Assembly (NCBI GenBank): GCA_026417275.1
Contig: JAOADO010000002.1
Coordinates: 1 to 64,000, forward strand
Direction: 5' to 3'
From: Verrucomicrobiia bacterium
Lineage (GTDB): Bacteria > Verrucomicrobiota > Verrucomicrobiae > Limisphaerales > JAKPVM01
DNA length: 64,000 bases
The notes beneath the pieces were generated by a model. That model made no database searches, was not told where the DNA came from, and worked only from the letters and a program-made list of their open reading frames with translations. A program made the translations under genes and the position numbers. This document shows positions 27,515 through 36,496 of the stretch, piece after piece (within the stretch, counting starts at the first letter, position 1; every line of letters starts with the position of its first letter).

Positions 27515-29020
27515 CTACTTTTTTATTATCGCAAAAAGCTTTGTCATACTTGCAACATAAATCGTCCTATTCGCCGCAACCGCTGAACCACTTATCGGAC
27601 TGCCAAGGTCAATTGTAAACAGGACATTCTTTTCCCGCGACGCAGACAATATCCAGAAATCTCCCCGCCGCGAACCCACAAACACCTTCCCATCCGCAAC
27701 AAGCGGCGATGCCCAGATGGGACCCTTTGTCTGATGTGTCCAAATTTTTTCCCCCGTTTCAGCATCAATACAATTTATATTTCCACCTGAATCCCCCACA
27801 AACACTAACCCATTGTAAATTGCTGGAGTAGACATAGAATGTCTATCCAGCGGACAACTCCAGATTTTCCCATGTTGAGTTATGTCCCCGGTTTTCGTTG
27901 CGTCAATGCAGAAAAGCCATGCCTGGTTTTTCCCCCACCACTCATCCCCCCCTGCAGTCACATAAACGCGATTTTTATAAATCACTGGCATACTCTTTAT
28001 ATTGCTCGGACTCTCCCTGCGATTCCCGATATAACGATGCACATCCTCCTTCGGCCCCGTAGGGTCACAGTCAAACCTCCACACCCGCTTCAACTTCACC
28101 ACCTCTCCACCAACTGGCTTTTCCTTAAGCGCTTCAAAGGCGTAAACCACACCATCCCCACCGCAGAAAATTATCAACTCTCTTCCATTTACATTTGCAA
28201 GAGACGGCGAAGACCATGTACTGTGAAAAATTCGTGGACCAATCTTTTCATCATCCATTGCCACAAGCCGCCCGGTTTGTTTTTCAAGAACAACCAAACT
28301 CGGCGCCTCCGGAGCGCGAATTTTCCTATGCGTATTGTCCACCCCATTACCGGTATTTATATAAATAAAATCTCCGTGAATCAAAAAAGATGAATGCGCC
28401 GAATCATGCGGATACGTCTTCACTGTCCCGTGAATGTCGAATACCCAGATTATATCAGCATCCGTCCTATCCATCGGAACTGGCTCGCCGTTTTTGGGAC
28501 AAAGCAAAACAGACTCATTTGTGAATGGACCATTGTTGCCGTCGAGCATTCCATTAATATCAAGACACATCGCCTCCCCACGATTGCTCAAAATATAAAC
28601 CCTGTTACTCTCCACAGTTGCTGGCGAACAAATCCCGGAATGAGTCCAATCCTGATAAACATCATCACTGTATTTCGGAACCACCAACTGCCACAAAAAA
28701 CCACCGTCATTTTCATCGAAACACATCAAAACACCCCTGTCTCCTTTGTGTTTTATATTTCGCGGTTTCTCATTGTTTGTGCCTATAAAAACACGCCCAT
28801 GTGCAACAACAGGCGTAGAATGCGTCTCCGTCCCGAGCTCGACAATCCATTTTACATTCTTCCCCGATACAGGATCAAACTCCGAAGGCAATCCAGTTTC
28901 CCCCGAAATCATATTACGGGTAAACCTCTCCCCCCATTGCGGCTTATCCTCACCAATACTCTGGAAAACGCTGTTCGCCAGCAAAATGCCCAAAACTAAA
29001 TAAATAAAAATCCTTAACAT
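27515..29020 (-). CDS. Secreted PQQ-like beta-propeller protein
   Basis: 501 residues. A signal peptide (hydrophobic residues about 4-19) precedes repeated blade patterns such as TPVVAHGRVFIGT, SPSLANVNGREL, MPVIYKNRVYVTAG and STPAIYNGLVFVGD, the quinoprotein-type propeller. No dehydrogenase Cys pair or clear PQQ ligands are seen, so it is probably a non-enzymatic or binding propeller. Such proteins are numerous in Planctomycetes and Verrucomicrobiota. The single gene is not linked to an evident pathway here. Confidence 0.85.
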   Translation of the reverse strand: MLRIFIYLVLGILLANSVFQSIGEDKPQWGERFTRNMISGETGLPSEFDPVSGKNVKWIVELGTETHSTPVVAHGRVFIGTNNEKPRNIKHKGDRGVLMCFDENDGGFLWQLVVPKYSDDVYQDWTHSGICSPATVESNRVYILSNRGEAMCLDINGMLDGNNGPFTNESVLLCPKNGEPVPMDRTDADIIWVFDIHGTVKTYPHDSAHSSFLIHGDFIYINTGNGVDNTHRKIRAPEAPSLVVLEKQTGRLVAMDDEKIGPRIFHSTWSSPSLANVNGRELIIFCGGDGVVYAFEALKEKPVGGEVVKLKRVWRFDCDPTGPKEDVHRYIGNRRESPSNIKSMPVIYKNRVYVTAGGDEWWGKNQAWLFCIDATKTGDITQHGKIWSCPLDRHSMSTPAIYNGLVFVGDSGGNINCIDAETGEKIWTHQTKGPIWASPLVADGKVFVGSRRGDFWILSASREKNVLFTIDLGSPISGSAVAANRTIYVASMTKLFAIIKK

Positions 29021-29154
29021 CGCTTATTCGACGAATTTTATGCTAAAACAAATCAAATCCATTATCGAAATTCAAATAAAAAAACAAAAACATAAACGCC
29101 AACCTTCATATATCCCACAAACAAAATAATTTAATACATTCAATTATAAAAAAT

Positions 29155-31809
29155 TTATAACCAGGAATTGAAACGGCGAATGTAATAAACCTTCACCATC
29201 TGCGTTAAAACACAATAAGCAATCAACACAATAGGAAGATAAATGAAAAATTCTAACGGCAATGCTTCCAACTTTATTAACGGCGCAACGGGCGAAAATG
29301 GCAGCCAGATTCCAATCGCCATTACCGTCAACGTAGTAACCAATACAATCGGTGCCGCAATACTCTGCACAAACGGAATTTTCTCTGTACGAATCATATG
29401 AACAATAAGTGTTTGTGTAAGCAACCCTACAACAAACCAGCCAGATTGGAATAGATGCTGTTTTTCAATAGTATTTGCGCCAAACACATTCCACATCACC
29501 CAGAAAGTAATCACATCAAATACAGAACTAATAGGACCAATCCAGATCATGAATGTTGCAATCGTATTAGCGCTCCACTGACGCGGCTTCCTTAAAAATT
29601 CAAAATCCATATTATCCCACGGTATTGCAATTTGCGAAATATCATAAAGAAGATTTTGCGCAAGCAACTGCACAGGCAACATCGGCAAAAACGGAAGAAA
29701 CGCGCTGGCAACAAGAACACTAAATACATTCCCAAAATTAGAACTCGCCGCCATTTTAATATATTTCACAATGTTCCCGAATGTCCGCCTCCCCTCCACA
29801 ACTGCGCGTTCCAACACAAGCAAACTCTTCTCCAGCAATATTATATCCGCAGTTTCCTTGGCAACATCCACCCCACTATCCACAGAAATTCCAACATCAG
29901 CCTCGCGCAGAGCAAGAGCATCGTTTATCCCATCCCCCATAAAACCAACAGTATGCCCGCGAGATTTCAACACCCTCACAATTCGCGCTTTCTGATTCGG
30001 AGTGAGTTTGGCAAAAATTGTTGTCCTTTCCGCTATTTCCCCCAGAGAAGAATCGTCCATGTTCTCTATATCCGCTCCCGTAACCGCATTTTGAACATCA
30101 AGCCCAACATCACGACAAATTTTCTTAGCAACAATCGCATTATCTCCCGTCAAAACCTTTATAGAAATACCGTGTTCACGCAGGAGTTGCAAAGCCTCTG
30201 CCGCAGTATCTTTCGGAGGATCAAGAAAAGCAACAAACCCTGAGAACGTCAAATCAGACTCATCACTTGCAGACAACCGCCCATGACTTGAAGACAAAAA
30301 TTTATGCCCCACAGCAATAACACGCAACCCATTTTCATTAAGCTGATCCCTCAACCTCTTCAATTTATTTCGATACCCATCATCCAGAGGTTTTACAACA
30401 CCACCGTCCTCGAGCATCGTGCATATTTCAAGCATTTCTTCAACAGCACCCTTGCAAACAAGCATGGTCTCTTTCTTAGACCTTGAAATTACCACAGACA
30501 TCCGCCTCCTCACAAAATCAAATGGTATCTCATCAATTTTCCACCACGTTTTTGCAACATCTCTCAAACCCAGTTTTTCAGCCCTATCAATCACCGCGCG
30601 GTCCAACAAATTCCGCAAGCCTGTCTGAAAAATACTGTTCAAATACGCATGCTCCAGAACACGGGTACTTTCGACTCCATGTATATCAACATGCCTGATA
30701 AGCACAACTTTATCCTGAGTCAAAGTTCCAGTTTTATCTGTGCAGAGAATATCCATTGCACCAAAACTCTGGATTGAATGGAGCCTCTTCACTATAGTTT
30801 TTTTCTTAGACATCGCGATTGCGGCACGCGCCAGATTTGCGTTGACAATCATTGGCAACATCTCAGGAGTTAGCCCCACCGCAATTGAAATTGCAAACAA
30901 GAATGCCTCCAGCCAGTTCCCCTTTAATATCCCGTTAATTAAAAAAACTACTGGAGCCATTATAAGCATAAACTTAATCAATAACCAGCTAACACTCTTG
31001 ACCCCGCGGTCAAACGCCGTTATCGGTCTTTTGCCCACGATTCTCTCCGCCATTGACCCAAAAAAAGTGCGCTGCCCCGTTGCAATAACAACAGCCTTGC
31101 CAGAACCGCTCACTATACTACTGCCCATGAAAAGCAAATTCGGCGAATCAAGAACCTCCGCTGGCAAAAGCTCGTTTGAAACCTTTCTTCCTACTTTACG
31201 CTCCCTCTCAGGCTCATATTTTTCAACTGGCATCGCTTCGCCAGTCAACGCAGACTGCGTAACAAACAAATCGCGCGATTCAAGCAACCGCATATCCGCA
31301 GGCACCAAATCACCGGCAGAAAGTTTAACAATATCTCCTGGAACAAGTTCACTTGTGGAAATATCCGACGCCAGTGAATCCATTGCGTTCGGTTTGCGTT
31401 TTACCCCTTTATTTTCTTTGCGCAATACAGTCGTTTCACTACGCACCATCTTTTGCAACGATTCAACTTGCACCTGCGATTTTATCTCTTGCCAGAAACG
31501 CAAACCAGCACTCAACACAATCATCGAAAGCATTACAATCGTGGCTTTCAAATCGCCAGTGGCAAACGAAACCACAGAAAGCGCACCTAACACACCATTG
31601 AATGGATGTAAAAATGCCGACAACAACACCCTCCACCACGGCGGCGGTTTCTGGCTCGCAACCTCATTAGCACCAAATTCTTTTAAACGCCTTTGCGCCT
31701 CTTCCCAGGATAATCCAGAAAGACTCGTTTGCAGTCGCTTTAATACAATCGATTGCTCTGTCCGCGAGGCTTCAGCAACATCTTTAAAAAAATTTATGCT
31801 CGATTCCAT
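29155..31809 (-). CDS. mgtA: Magnesium-transporting P-type ATPase (MgtA/MgtB type)
   Basis: 884 residues, near the family length. The phosphorylation motif DKTGTLT begins at Asp358; TGEAMPVEK marks the actuator domain and VLTGDN and GDGINDALAL the hinge region. The C-terminal membrane block containing KPRQWSANTI and SVFDVITFW is characteristic of the P3B MgtA group. It imports Mg2+ with ATP. MgtA genes are often controlled by leader RNAs; I see no recognisable Mg2+ sensor in the sequence upstream. Confidence 0.93.
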   Translation of the reverse strand: MESSINFFKDVAEASRTEQSIVLKRLQTSLSGLSWEEAQRRLKEFGANEVASQKPPPWWRVLLSAFLHPFNGVLGALSVVSFATGDLKATIVMLSMIVLSAGLRFWQEIKSQVQVESLQKMVRSETTVLRKENKGVKRKPNAMDSLASDISTSELVPGDIVKLSAGDLVPADMRLLESRDLFVTQSALTGEAMPVEKYEPERERKVGRKVSNELLPAEVLDSPNLLFMGSSIVSGSGKAVVIATGQRTFFGSMAERIVGKRPITAFDRGVKSVSWLLIKFMLIMAPVVFLINGILKGNWLEAFLFAISIAVGLTPEMLPMIVNANLARAAIAMSKKKTIVKRLHSIQSFGAMDILCTDKTGTLTQDKVVLIRHVDIHGVESTRVLEHAYLNSIFQTGLRNLLDRAVIDRAEKLGLRDVAKTWWKIDEIPFDFVRRRMSVVISRSKKETMLVCKGAVEEMLEICTMLEDGGVVKPLDDGYRNKLKRLRDQLNENGLRVIAVGHKFLSSSHGRLSASDESDLTFSGFVAFLDPPKDTAAEALQLLREHGISIKVLTGDNAIVAKKICRDVGLDVQNAVTGADIENMDDSSLGEIAERTTIFAKLTPNQKARIVRVLKSRGHTVGFMGDGINDALALREADVGISVDSGVDVAKETADIILLEKSLLVLERAVVEGRRTFGNIVKYIKMAASSNFGNVFSVLVASAFLPFLPMLPVQLLAQNLLYDISQIAIPWDNMDFEFLRKPRQWSANTIATFMIWIGPISSVFDVITFWVMWNVFGANTIEKQHLFQSGWFVVGLLTQTLIVHMIRTEKIPFVQSIAAPIVLVTTLTVMAIGIWLPFSPVAPLIKLEALPLEFFIYLPIVLIAYCVLTQMVKVYYIRRFNSWL

Positions 31810-32329
31810 TTATTCTAATGCCATTATTATCCCAATCGAAGTTTTTTAAGGTGTGGCATGCGGTATCCTACACAATACACTTCCACACTATTATATTAGA
31901 TTTTCCACCATTCGCAAACACGAAAAAACACACTCCAGAATAAAATTAAAATCTCATACCGAACACACAAAAAACCCTTTAAAACGATTTTAATAATATT
32001 CATAAACAGCGCTACTTTAAACTAACACTTCCAGAAGCACAACTTTTACATACTAACCAGATTAACCAGCATAACCGGAACATCATATTCAAAAACCTCC
32101 ACAAATTTTCCACTTAAAATATTTGCCATATTTTGCGTAAACCTATTGTCTCCATTGATAAATATGAACCTTTAATCTCCGTTACTTTTTAGCCTCATAT
32201 AAAAAATAAAATAAAGAAGCTCCCACTATTCCAATATTTTTAATTTACACACAAAATTGTGATGATCCTTATAATCGCTTAAAAAATCTTGCCCTTTCCC
32301 TCAATTTCGGTTGATTATTTAATAAACCT
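31810..32329. other. 520-base divergent intergenic region between mgtA and the Gfo/Idh/MocA gene
   Basis: Strongly AT-rich, with no ORF I can support. A -10-like TATAAT (32270-32275) with a TTTACA 20 bases before it (32244-32249) could serve the plus-strand gene. Nothing resembling an M-box could be recognised on the mgtA side. Confidence 0.4.
32244..32275 (+). promoter_or_regulatory. Weak candidate promoter for the Gfo/Idh/MocA gene
   Basis: A perfect TATAAT (32270-32275) lies 54 bases before the start codon. The best -35 match, TTTACA, is 20 bases upstream, a longer spacer than usual, so confidence rests on the -10 box. Confidence 0.3.
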
Positions 32330-33484
32330 ATGAACAAAGTACGTTTAGGAATCGTCGGTCTTGGCAACATTGGCAGATACCATGCCGAATATCTTCAATC
32401 TGGAAAAATTAGCGGCGCCGAACTTGTCGCTGTCTCGGATGCTTACACCCCGAGCCTCGAAAAATATAAACACCTCAAAACATTCGAAAAAAGCGAAGAT
32501 TTAATCCGCAGCGGATTGATTGACGCCCTCATCATTGCCACCCCCCATTATCTACACACAACAATAGGCATCGATGCCCTCGAAAACGGTCTCCACGTGA
32601 TGGTCGAAAAACCAATCTCCGCCCATAAAGCCGACGCTGAACGACTTATCGCCGTTGCAAAAAAACACCCCAAACAAGCCTTTGCCGGAATGTTCCAACT
32701 ACGCGTCGAGCCACGCTACGTTAAACTAAAAAAACTGATTCAAAGCGGAGAACTCGGCTCTCTTGTTCGCATTAACTGGATTATCACCGACTGGTTCAGA
32801 ACCGAAGCCTACTACGCAAGTAGCGATTGGCGCGCCACCTGGAAAGGCGAAGGCGGCGGCGTTCTACTTAATCAATGCCTCCACCAGCTGGACATACTCC
32901 AATGGCTCTGCGGAATGCCTTCCACCGTTCGCGGATTCTGCCAACTCGGACGCTACCACGACATCGAAGTCGAAGACGACGTCACCTGCTACATGGAATG
33001 GAACAACAAAATGACCGGCATATTCATCTCATCCACAGGCGAAGCACCAGGCACAAACCGCCTCGAAATCTGCGGCACTCGCGGCAAAGTCACACTCGAA
33101 AACAACAAACTCGCATTTATCCGACTCGAAACAGACATGATTGAATTCAGCAAAACCTCAAAAAGCGCCTTTGCAAAACCAGAATTCTGGAATGTCGAAA
33201 TTCCATTCGACACAATTCCAAACACACATGCCATCCTCACCCAGAACTTCATCAACGCTATCCTCAACGGCGAACCTTTGATTGCTCCAGGCGAAGAAGG
33301 CATGGGCTCAGTCGAACTCGCAAACGCATTCGTATTTTCTTCCCTCATAAACGAACCAATTAAACTGCCCCTGGACAGTCTTGCCTGGGAGAAAAAACTC
33401 CAGCAACTCATCGCAGAATCCAAACACCAGAAAAAAGTGCTAAAAACATCCTCCGACGACTTCACAAAATCCTTTAACAGATAA
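32330..33484 (+). CDS. Gfo/Idh/MocA family dehydrogenase
   Basis: 384 residues, cytoplasmic (no signal peptide). The Rossmann loop GLGNIG is at 10-15 and the family signature EKP at 93-95; the C-terminal domain has the NQCLHQLDILQWL helix with the conserved catalytic His. These enzymes oxidise or reduce sugars such as inositols with NAD(P). The next gene, 38 bases downstream, encodes a sugar isomerase/epimerase-like protein, a pairing typical of inositol or sugar-acid catabolism. The substrate is not known. Confidence 0.9.
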   Translation: MNKVRLGIVGLGNIGRYHAEYLQSGKISGAELVAVSDAYTPSLEKYKHLKTFEKSEDLIRSGLIDALIIATPHYLHTTIGIDALENGLHVMVEKPISAHKADAERLIAVAKKHPKQAFAGMFQLRVEPRYVKLKKLIQSGELGSLVRINWIITDWFRTEAYYASSDWRATWKGEGGGVLLNQCLHQLDILQWLCGMPSTVRGFCQLGRYHDIEVEDDVTCYMEWNNKMTGIFISSTGEAPGTNRLEICGTRGKVTLENNKLAFIRLETDMIEFSKTSKSAFAKPEFWNVEIPFDTIPNTHAILTQNFINAILNGEPLIAPGEEGMGSVELANAFVFSSLINEPIKLPLDSLAWEKKLQQLIAESKHQKKVLKTSSDDFTKSFNR

Positions 33485-33522
33485 AAGTTTAACTAACCAA
33501 AACCTTAACCAATCACAGGCTT

Positions 33523-34413
33523 ATGATCTTAATGGGAATTGCCGACGAAGCTGGTGCGAGCATTGATACTCAAATAAAAGCAACCAGAGAACTCACCTGG
33601 AAATACATCGAAATGCGCAACGTAGAAGTCCCAGGCTATCCAAAAGCAAACCTTCACGATATCCCGGACGACGCCTTCGAAGTCGTTTACAGAAAACTAA
33701 ACGAATCCGCCGTCGGCATCTACTGCTTTGGTTCAACAATAATGAACTGGGCAAAAAAGGTAAACGACCCATTCCACATTACCATCGAGGAAACAAACCG
33801 CGCAATCAAACGAATGAAACGGCTCGGCTCCAAATACATACGCATCATGAGTTTTAAACCCGGCGACGACGAATCATCCATCCCCGACGAAGTCTTTAAA
33901 AAAGTCAGAGAAATTACAAAAATGTTTCTTGACGAAGGACTTCAACCCGTTCACGAAAACTGCATGAACTACGGCGGAATGAGCCCATCCCATGCCCTTG
34001 AATTGCTCGAAAAAGTTCCAGGTCTAAAATGGGTTTTCGACACAGCAAATCCAGTATTCAATCCCGATAGACGAAAACCAAAACCCTGGCCGCGCCAGGA
34101 TGCCTGGGAATTCTGGCTAACGGTTCGCGATTTCGTCGAACACATCCACATAAAAGACGCCACATGGAATCCTGCAAAAAACGACGCCGATTACAACTGG
34201 CCCGGGGAGGGACAAGGACGCATCCGCGACATCCTCAAAGACGCCTTTTCCCGCGGCTACGATAAAGGCATTTCAATCGAACCGCACCTGGCAGTCGTAT
34301 TTCACGACGCCTCCGTAAAGTCCTCCGAAGAAGCCATGTTCAAAACCTACATCGAATATGGACGAAAACTCGAAAAATTAATTTGTGAAATAAAGTCAGA
34401 ATTGAATAAATAA
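33523..34413 (+). CDS. Sugar phosphate isomerase/epimerase-like TIM-barrel protein
   Basis: 296 residues of the xylose-isomerase-like barrel (AP_endonuc_2 family). Metal-ligand motifs are visible: HENCMN, FDTANP, HIHIKDA and the late ISIEPH. The protein most likely isomerises a keto-sugar or inositol derivative together with the adjacent dehydrogenase. Translation from ATG at 33523 gives MILMGIAD; Met4 is another possible start. It is followed by an AT-rich hairpin. Confidence 0.87.
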   Translation: MILMGIADEAGASIDTQIKATRELTWKYIEMRNVEVPGYPKANLHDIPDDAFEVVYRKLNESAVGIYCFGSTIMNWAKKVNDPFHITIEETNRAIKRMKRLGSKYIRIMSFKPGDDESSIPDEVFKKVREITKMFLDEGLQPVHENCMNYGGMSPSHALELLEKVPGLKWVFDTANPVFNPDRRKPKPWPRQDAWEFWLTVRDFVEHIHIKDATWNPAKNDADYNWPGEGQGRIRDILKDAFSRGYDKGISIEPHLAVVFHDASVKSSEEAMFKTYIEYGRKLEKLICEIKSELNK

Positions 34414-34419
34414 AAGATA

Positions 34420-34453
34420 ATTTTTATTACTATAACGATACAGTAATAAAAAT
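34420..34453. terminator. AT-rich hairpin after the epimerase gene
   Basis: A 12-bp perfect inverted repeat ATTTTTATTACT / AGTAATAAAAAT (34420-34431 and 34442-34453) has a 10-base loop. It is poor in GC, so it may be a weak bidirectional terminator or a structural element near the composition switch. Confidence 0.5.
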
Positions 34454-34471
34454 TCTGCTAATTTTAGTGGT

Positions 34472-34690
34472 TTGAATCCCAAAATGAAGGAAAATTCAAA
34501 AATTCAAACTGCTTGCAAATTCGATAGAGCATTAGCTCGAATTTGCATACTGTGCCCGATTTGCCGTCGAGCGCGAAAAAAACAATCAGCACTTGCATAT
34601 AACTTTGTCAAAAATGTCGAGGACAAATTGTGTCCTTTCTGCTCCGCTTATTTCAGAGTTTATGGAAAAAAATCCCACGAACCCGAATGA
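34472..34690 (+). CDS. Small Cys-rich (zinc-ribbon-like) hypothetical protein
   Basis: Open from a TTG at 34472 or an ATG at 34484 (72 or 68 residues). Cysteines are spaced as CX2CX2C (Cys25, 28, 31) and CX2C (Cys54, 57), numbered from the TTG start, with CPIC and CPFC knuckles like a zinc ribbon. No ribosome site is clear. An 11-bp inverted repeat lies inside the reading frame (34514-34547), which raises the possibility that the DNA has another role. I do not recognise the family. Confidence 0.45.
   Translation: MNPKMKENSKIQTACKFDRALARICILCPICRRARKKQSALAYNFVKNVEDKLCPFCSAYFRVYGKKSHEPE
34514..34547. repeat. 11-bp inverted repeat inside the small Cys-rich ORF
   Basis: TGCAAATTCGA and TCGAATTTGCA (34514-34524 and 34537-34547) are perfect complements with a 12-base spacer that itself contains GAGC and GCTC. 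The structure could form a cruciform or RNA hairpin. Confidence 0.6.
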
Positions 34691-34775
34691 CCACCCATAT
34701 AAATCAAGATTTTACATAAACAAATGAAACCAGATTTAATTTGAATTTAAACCTATAAAATCGTAATTTATCCAT

Positions 34776-35231
34776 ATGCACGTGCCAGGAACAATACAAT
34801 CAGTTTTGAATCTAAAACAAAATCCAGATTTGGTCTACACAATAAGCCCGGATGCCACCGTTTTTGAAGTCCTCCAGATTTTAGCAGATAAAAATGTAGG
34901 GGCATTAATCGTTGTAGATAAAGATAAGCCAATTGGCATCGTCTCCGAAAGAGATTACGCCAGAAAAGTCATCCTCCACGGCAGACATTCAAAAGAGACT
35001 CTCGTCAAAGACATTATATCAAAAGAACTAATCACAATCTCGCCTGACCAGAGCGTAGAAGACGCCATGCGCCTGATGACCCAACACCGCGTTCGCCATC
35101 TGCCAGTGCTAAAAGAAGGCAAGATTATAGGAATCGTATCCATCGGCGACCTGGTGAACTATGTCATAAAAGCACAAGACCAGATGATTAAACAAATGGA
35201 AAATTATATTCAAGGAACTTACACTGTTTGA
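34776..35231 (+). CDS. CBS-domain pair protein
   Basis: 151 residues consisting of two CBS motifs in tandem (about 12-65 and 78-135) with repeated patterns such as GALIVVDKDKPIGIVSERDY and LPVLKEGKIIGIVSIGDL. Such stand-alone pairs bind adenine nucleotides and act as energy or ionic sensors. The partner is unknown. It is preceded by a near-consensus DnaA box and its stop codon lies inside the first of two TGATATTA repeats. This is the last clearly C/A-rich plus-strand gene before the composition switch. Confidence 0.88.
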   Translation: MHVPGTIQSVLNLKQNPDLVYTISPDATVFEVLQILADKNVGALIVVDKDKPIGIVSERDYARKVILHGRHSKETLVKDIISKELITISPDQSVEDAMRLMTQHRVRHLPVLKEGKIIGIVSIGDLVNYVIKAQDQMIKQMENYIQGTYTV

Positions 35232-35247
35232 TATTATAGTGATATTA
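35229..35247. repeat. Two TGATATTA repeats 11 bases apart
   Basis: TGATATTA occurs at 35229-35236 and again at 35240-35247, one helical turn apart, just beyond the 3' end of the ribbon-helix-helix gene. The TGATAT core recurs in the palindrome over that gene's start, so both may be binding sites for the same protein. Confidence 0.5.
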
Positions 35248-35272
35248 AAAATCTGAACTTAAAAATTTAAAT

Positions 35273-35566
35273 TCAATCTGGTATATTGTCTGTGCCAATC
35301 CAGTTGCTCACATTCCCAATCTCTTGATTATTAATATGTTTTGGCTCTGTTTTCTCCTGTTCTTTTTGTCTATCTGAAGCCGCTACTTTCTCTTCTGATT
35401 CTTTTCTCATTTTTGACGAGTTCTGCCTTTCTGAAACTGCTCGTTTTAGAATGAATTCGATTTCACTGTTTACACTACGGCAATCTTTTTTGGCAATTTC
35501 CGTTATTGTATTATAGAGTTCGCTGTCAATTCGCAATAGAAAAGACTTTTTTGATGTTTGCTTCAT
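35273..35566 (-). CDS. Ribbon-helix-helix DNA-binding protein with disordered tail
   Basis: 97 residues. Residues 7-46 fit an Arc/MetJ-type ribbon-helix-helix: a beta strand (KKSFLLRID), helix A (ELYNTITEIAKKD) and helix B (SVNSEIEFILKRA). The remaining half is charged, rich in Lys, Glu, Gln and Ser, and probably unstructured. No toxin gene is beside it, so an antitoxin role is not supported. A palindrome with TGATAT half sites overlaps the start codon, which suggests autoregulation. The gene lies at the point where strand composition switches. Its function is unknown. Confidence 0.7.
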   Translation of the reverse strand: MKQTSKKSFLLRIDSELYNTITEIAKKDCRSVNSEIEFILKRAVSERQNSSKMRKESEEKVAASDRQKEQEKTEPKHINNQEIGNVSNWIGTDNIPD

Positions 35567-35581
35567 ATCATAATGATATCA
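35565..35581. promoter_or_regulatory. Palindromic operator-like site over the ribbon-helix-helix start codon
   Basis: ATATCAT-A-ATGATAT (35565-35579) is a perfect palindrome with 7-bp arms, overlapping a second palindrome TGATATCA (35574-35581). It covers the start of the ribbon-helix-helix gene, the usual place for autorepression by such proteins. Confidence 0.5.
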
Positions 35582-35636
35582 ATATACAATATTTTATCAA
35601 CTAATTTTTATTGTTTACGTTGGCATAGACATAGTT

Positions 35637-36473
35637 TCAGGCTATCTGGTCTTTTTTATCTTGTGTTCTGTAGTTTGATATTTCTATGCAGGCGTAGGCG
35701 TTGTGGTTGTGGATGCTTTCGTAGTTTTCGGCTTCTACTTTGAACCAGGTAACGTCTGGGTGTTCTTTTAGTTTTACGGCGACGTTGCGGACGAGGTCTT
35801 CGACAAAGACGGGGTTTTTATAGGCGTGTTCGGTGACGTATTTTTCGTCCTGTCGTTTTAGGAGTCCGTATAGTTCGCAACTTGCGCAATTTTCGATGAG
35901 GGCGATGAGGTCTTCAATCCAGATGGTTTTTAGGTATCGAACCTGCACGGTGACGGTGCCGCGCTGGTTGTGTGCACCGAAATCGCTGATTGCCTTTGAG
36001 CATGGGCAAAGGGTTGTTACGTTAGTCTTAACGGTAAGTATAAAGTCTATGTCTGCGCCACAGGCGGTGGCGTCGAATCGTGCAAGGTAGTCCATGAGGC
36101 TTTCGAGTTTGGAAACCGGGGCTTTTTTTGTGAGGAAATAGGGGAATTCGACTTCGATGTGCGCGGTGGCGGATTTGAATTTTTTCTGCATTTCTTTGAG
36201 GATTTCTGGAATGCTGTCCACATGGATGATTCTGCCATGGGAGTTCAAGACTTCGATGAAGCGGCTCATGTGTGTGCCTTTGAATTCTTTGGGCAGGTCA
36301 ACGAACATGCCAATGGTGGCGACGGTGTTCTGGATAGCGTATGCTTTGTCAAGGACCTGTATTGGGAATTTGACGTCGCGGACGCCGACTTTGTAGATTG
36401 GGATATTGCGGTTGTCGGGTTCGCTTTGTTTGTCGTGGATTGGTTTCTGGGAGAATTTAATTTCTGTGTTCAT
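35637..36473 (-). CDS. folE2: GTP cyclohydrolase FolE2 (type IB)
   Basis: 278 residues, family length. The active-site Cys is in the TLCPCSKAIS region (about residue 155-160), followed by GAHNQRG, both hallmarks of FolE2. The enzyme turns GTP into 7,8-dihydroneopterin triphosphate, the first step to folate and queuosine precursors, and can use metals other than zinc. The first ATG is used. It is 23 bases downstream of the ThuA-like gene on the same strand. Confidence 0.95.
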   Translation of the reverse strand: MNTEIKFSQKPIHDKQSEPDNRNIPIYKVGVRDVKFPIQVLDKAYAIQNTVATIGMFVDLPKEFKGTHMSRFIEVLNSHGRIIHVDSIPEILKEMQKKFKSATAHIEVEFPYFLTKKAPVSKLESLMDYLARFDATACGADIDFILTVKTNVTTLCPCSKAISDFGAHNQRGTVTVQVRYLKTIWIEDLIALIENCASCELYGLLKRQDEKYVTEHAYKNPVFVEDLVRNVAVKLKEHPDVTWFKVEAENYESIHNHNAYACIEISNYRTQDKKDQIA

Positions 36474-36496
36474 TTATATAACCTCTTAATATCGTG

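Noticed and set aside
31810..32329. Mg2+-sensing riboswitch ahead of mgtA
   Set aside because: The leader is AT-rich and no M-box-like conserved blocks or long stem could be recognised by eye.
35273..35566. Antitoxin of a toxin-antitoxin pair
   Set aside because: No toxin-like ORF is adjacent on either strand; the neighbours are a CBS protein and FolE2.
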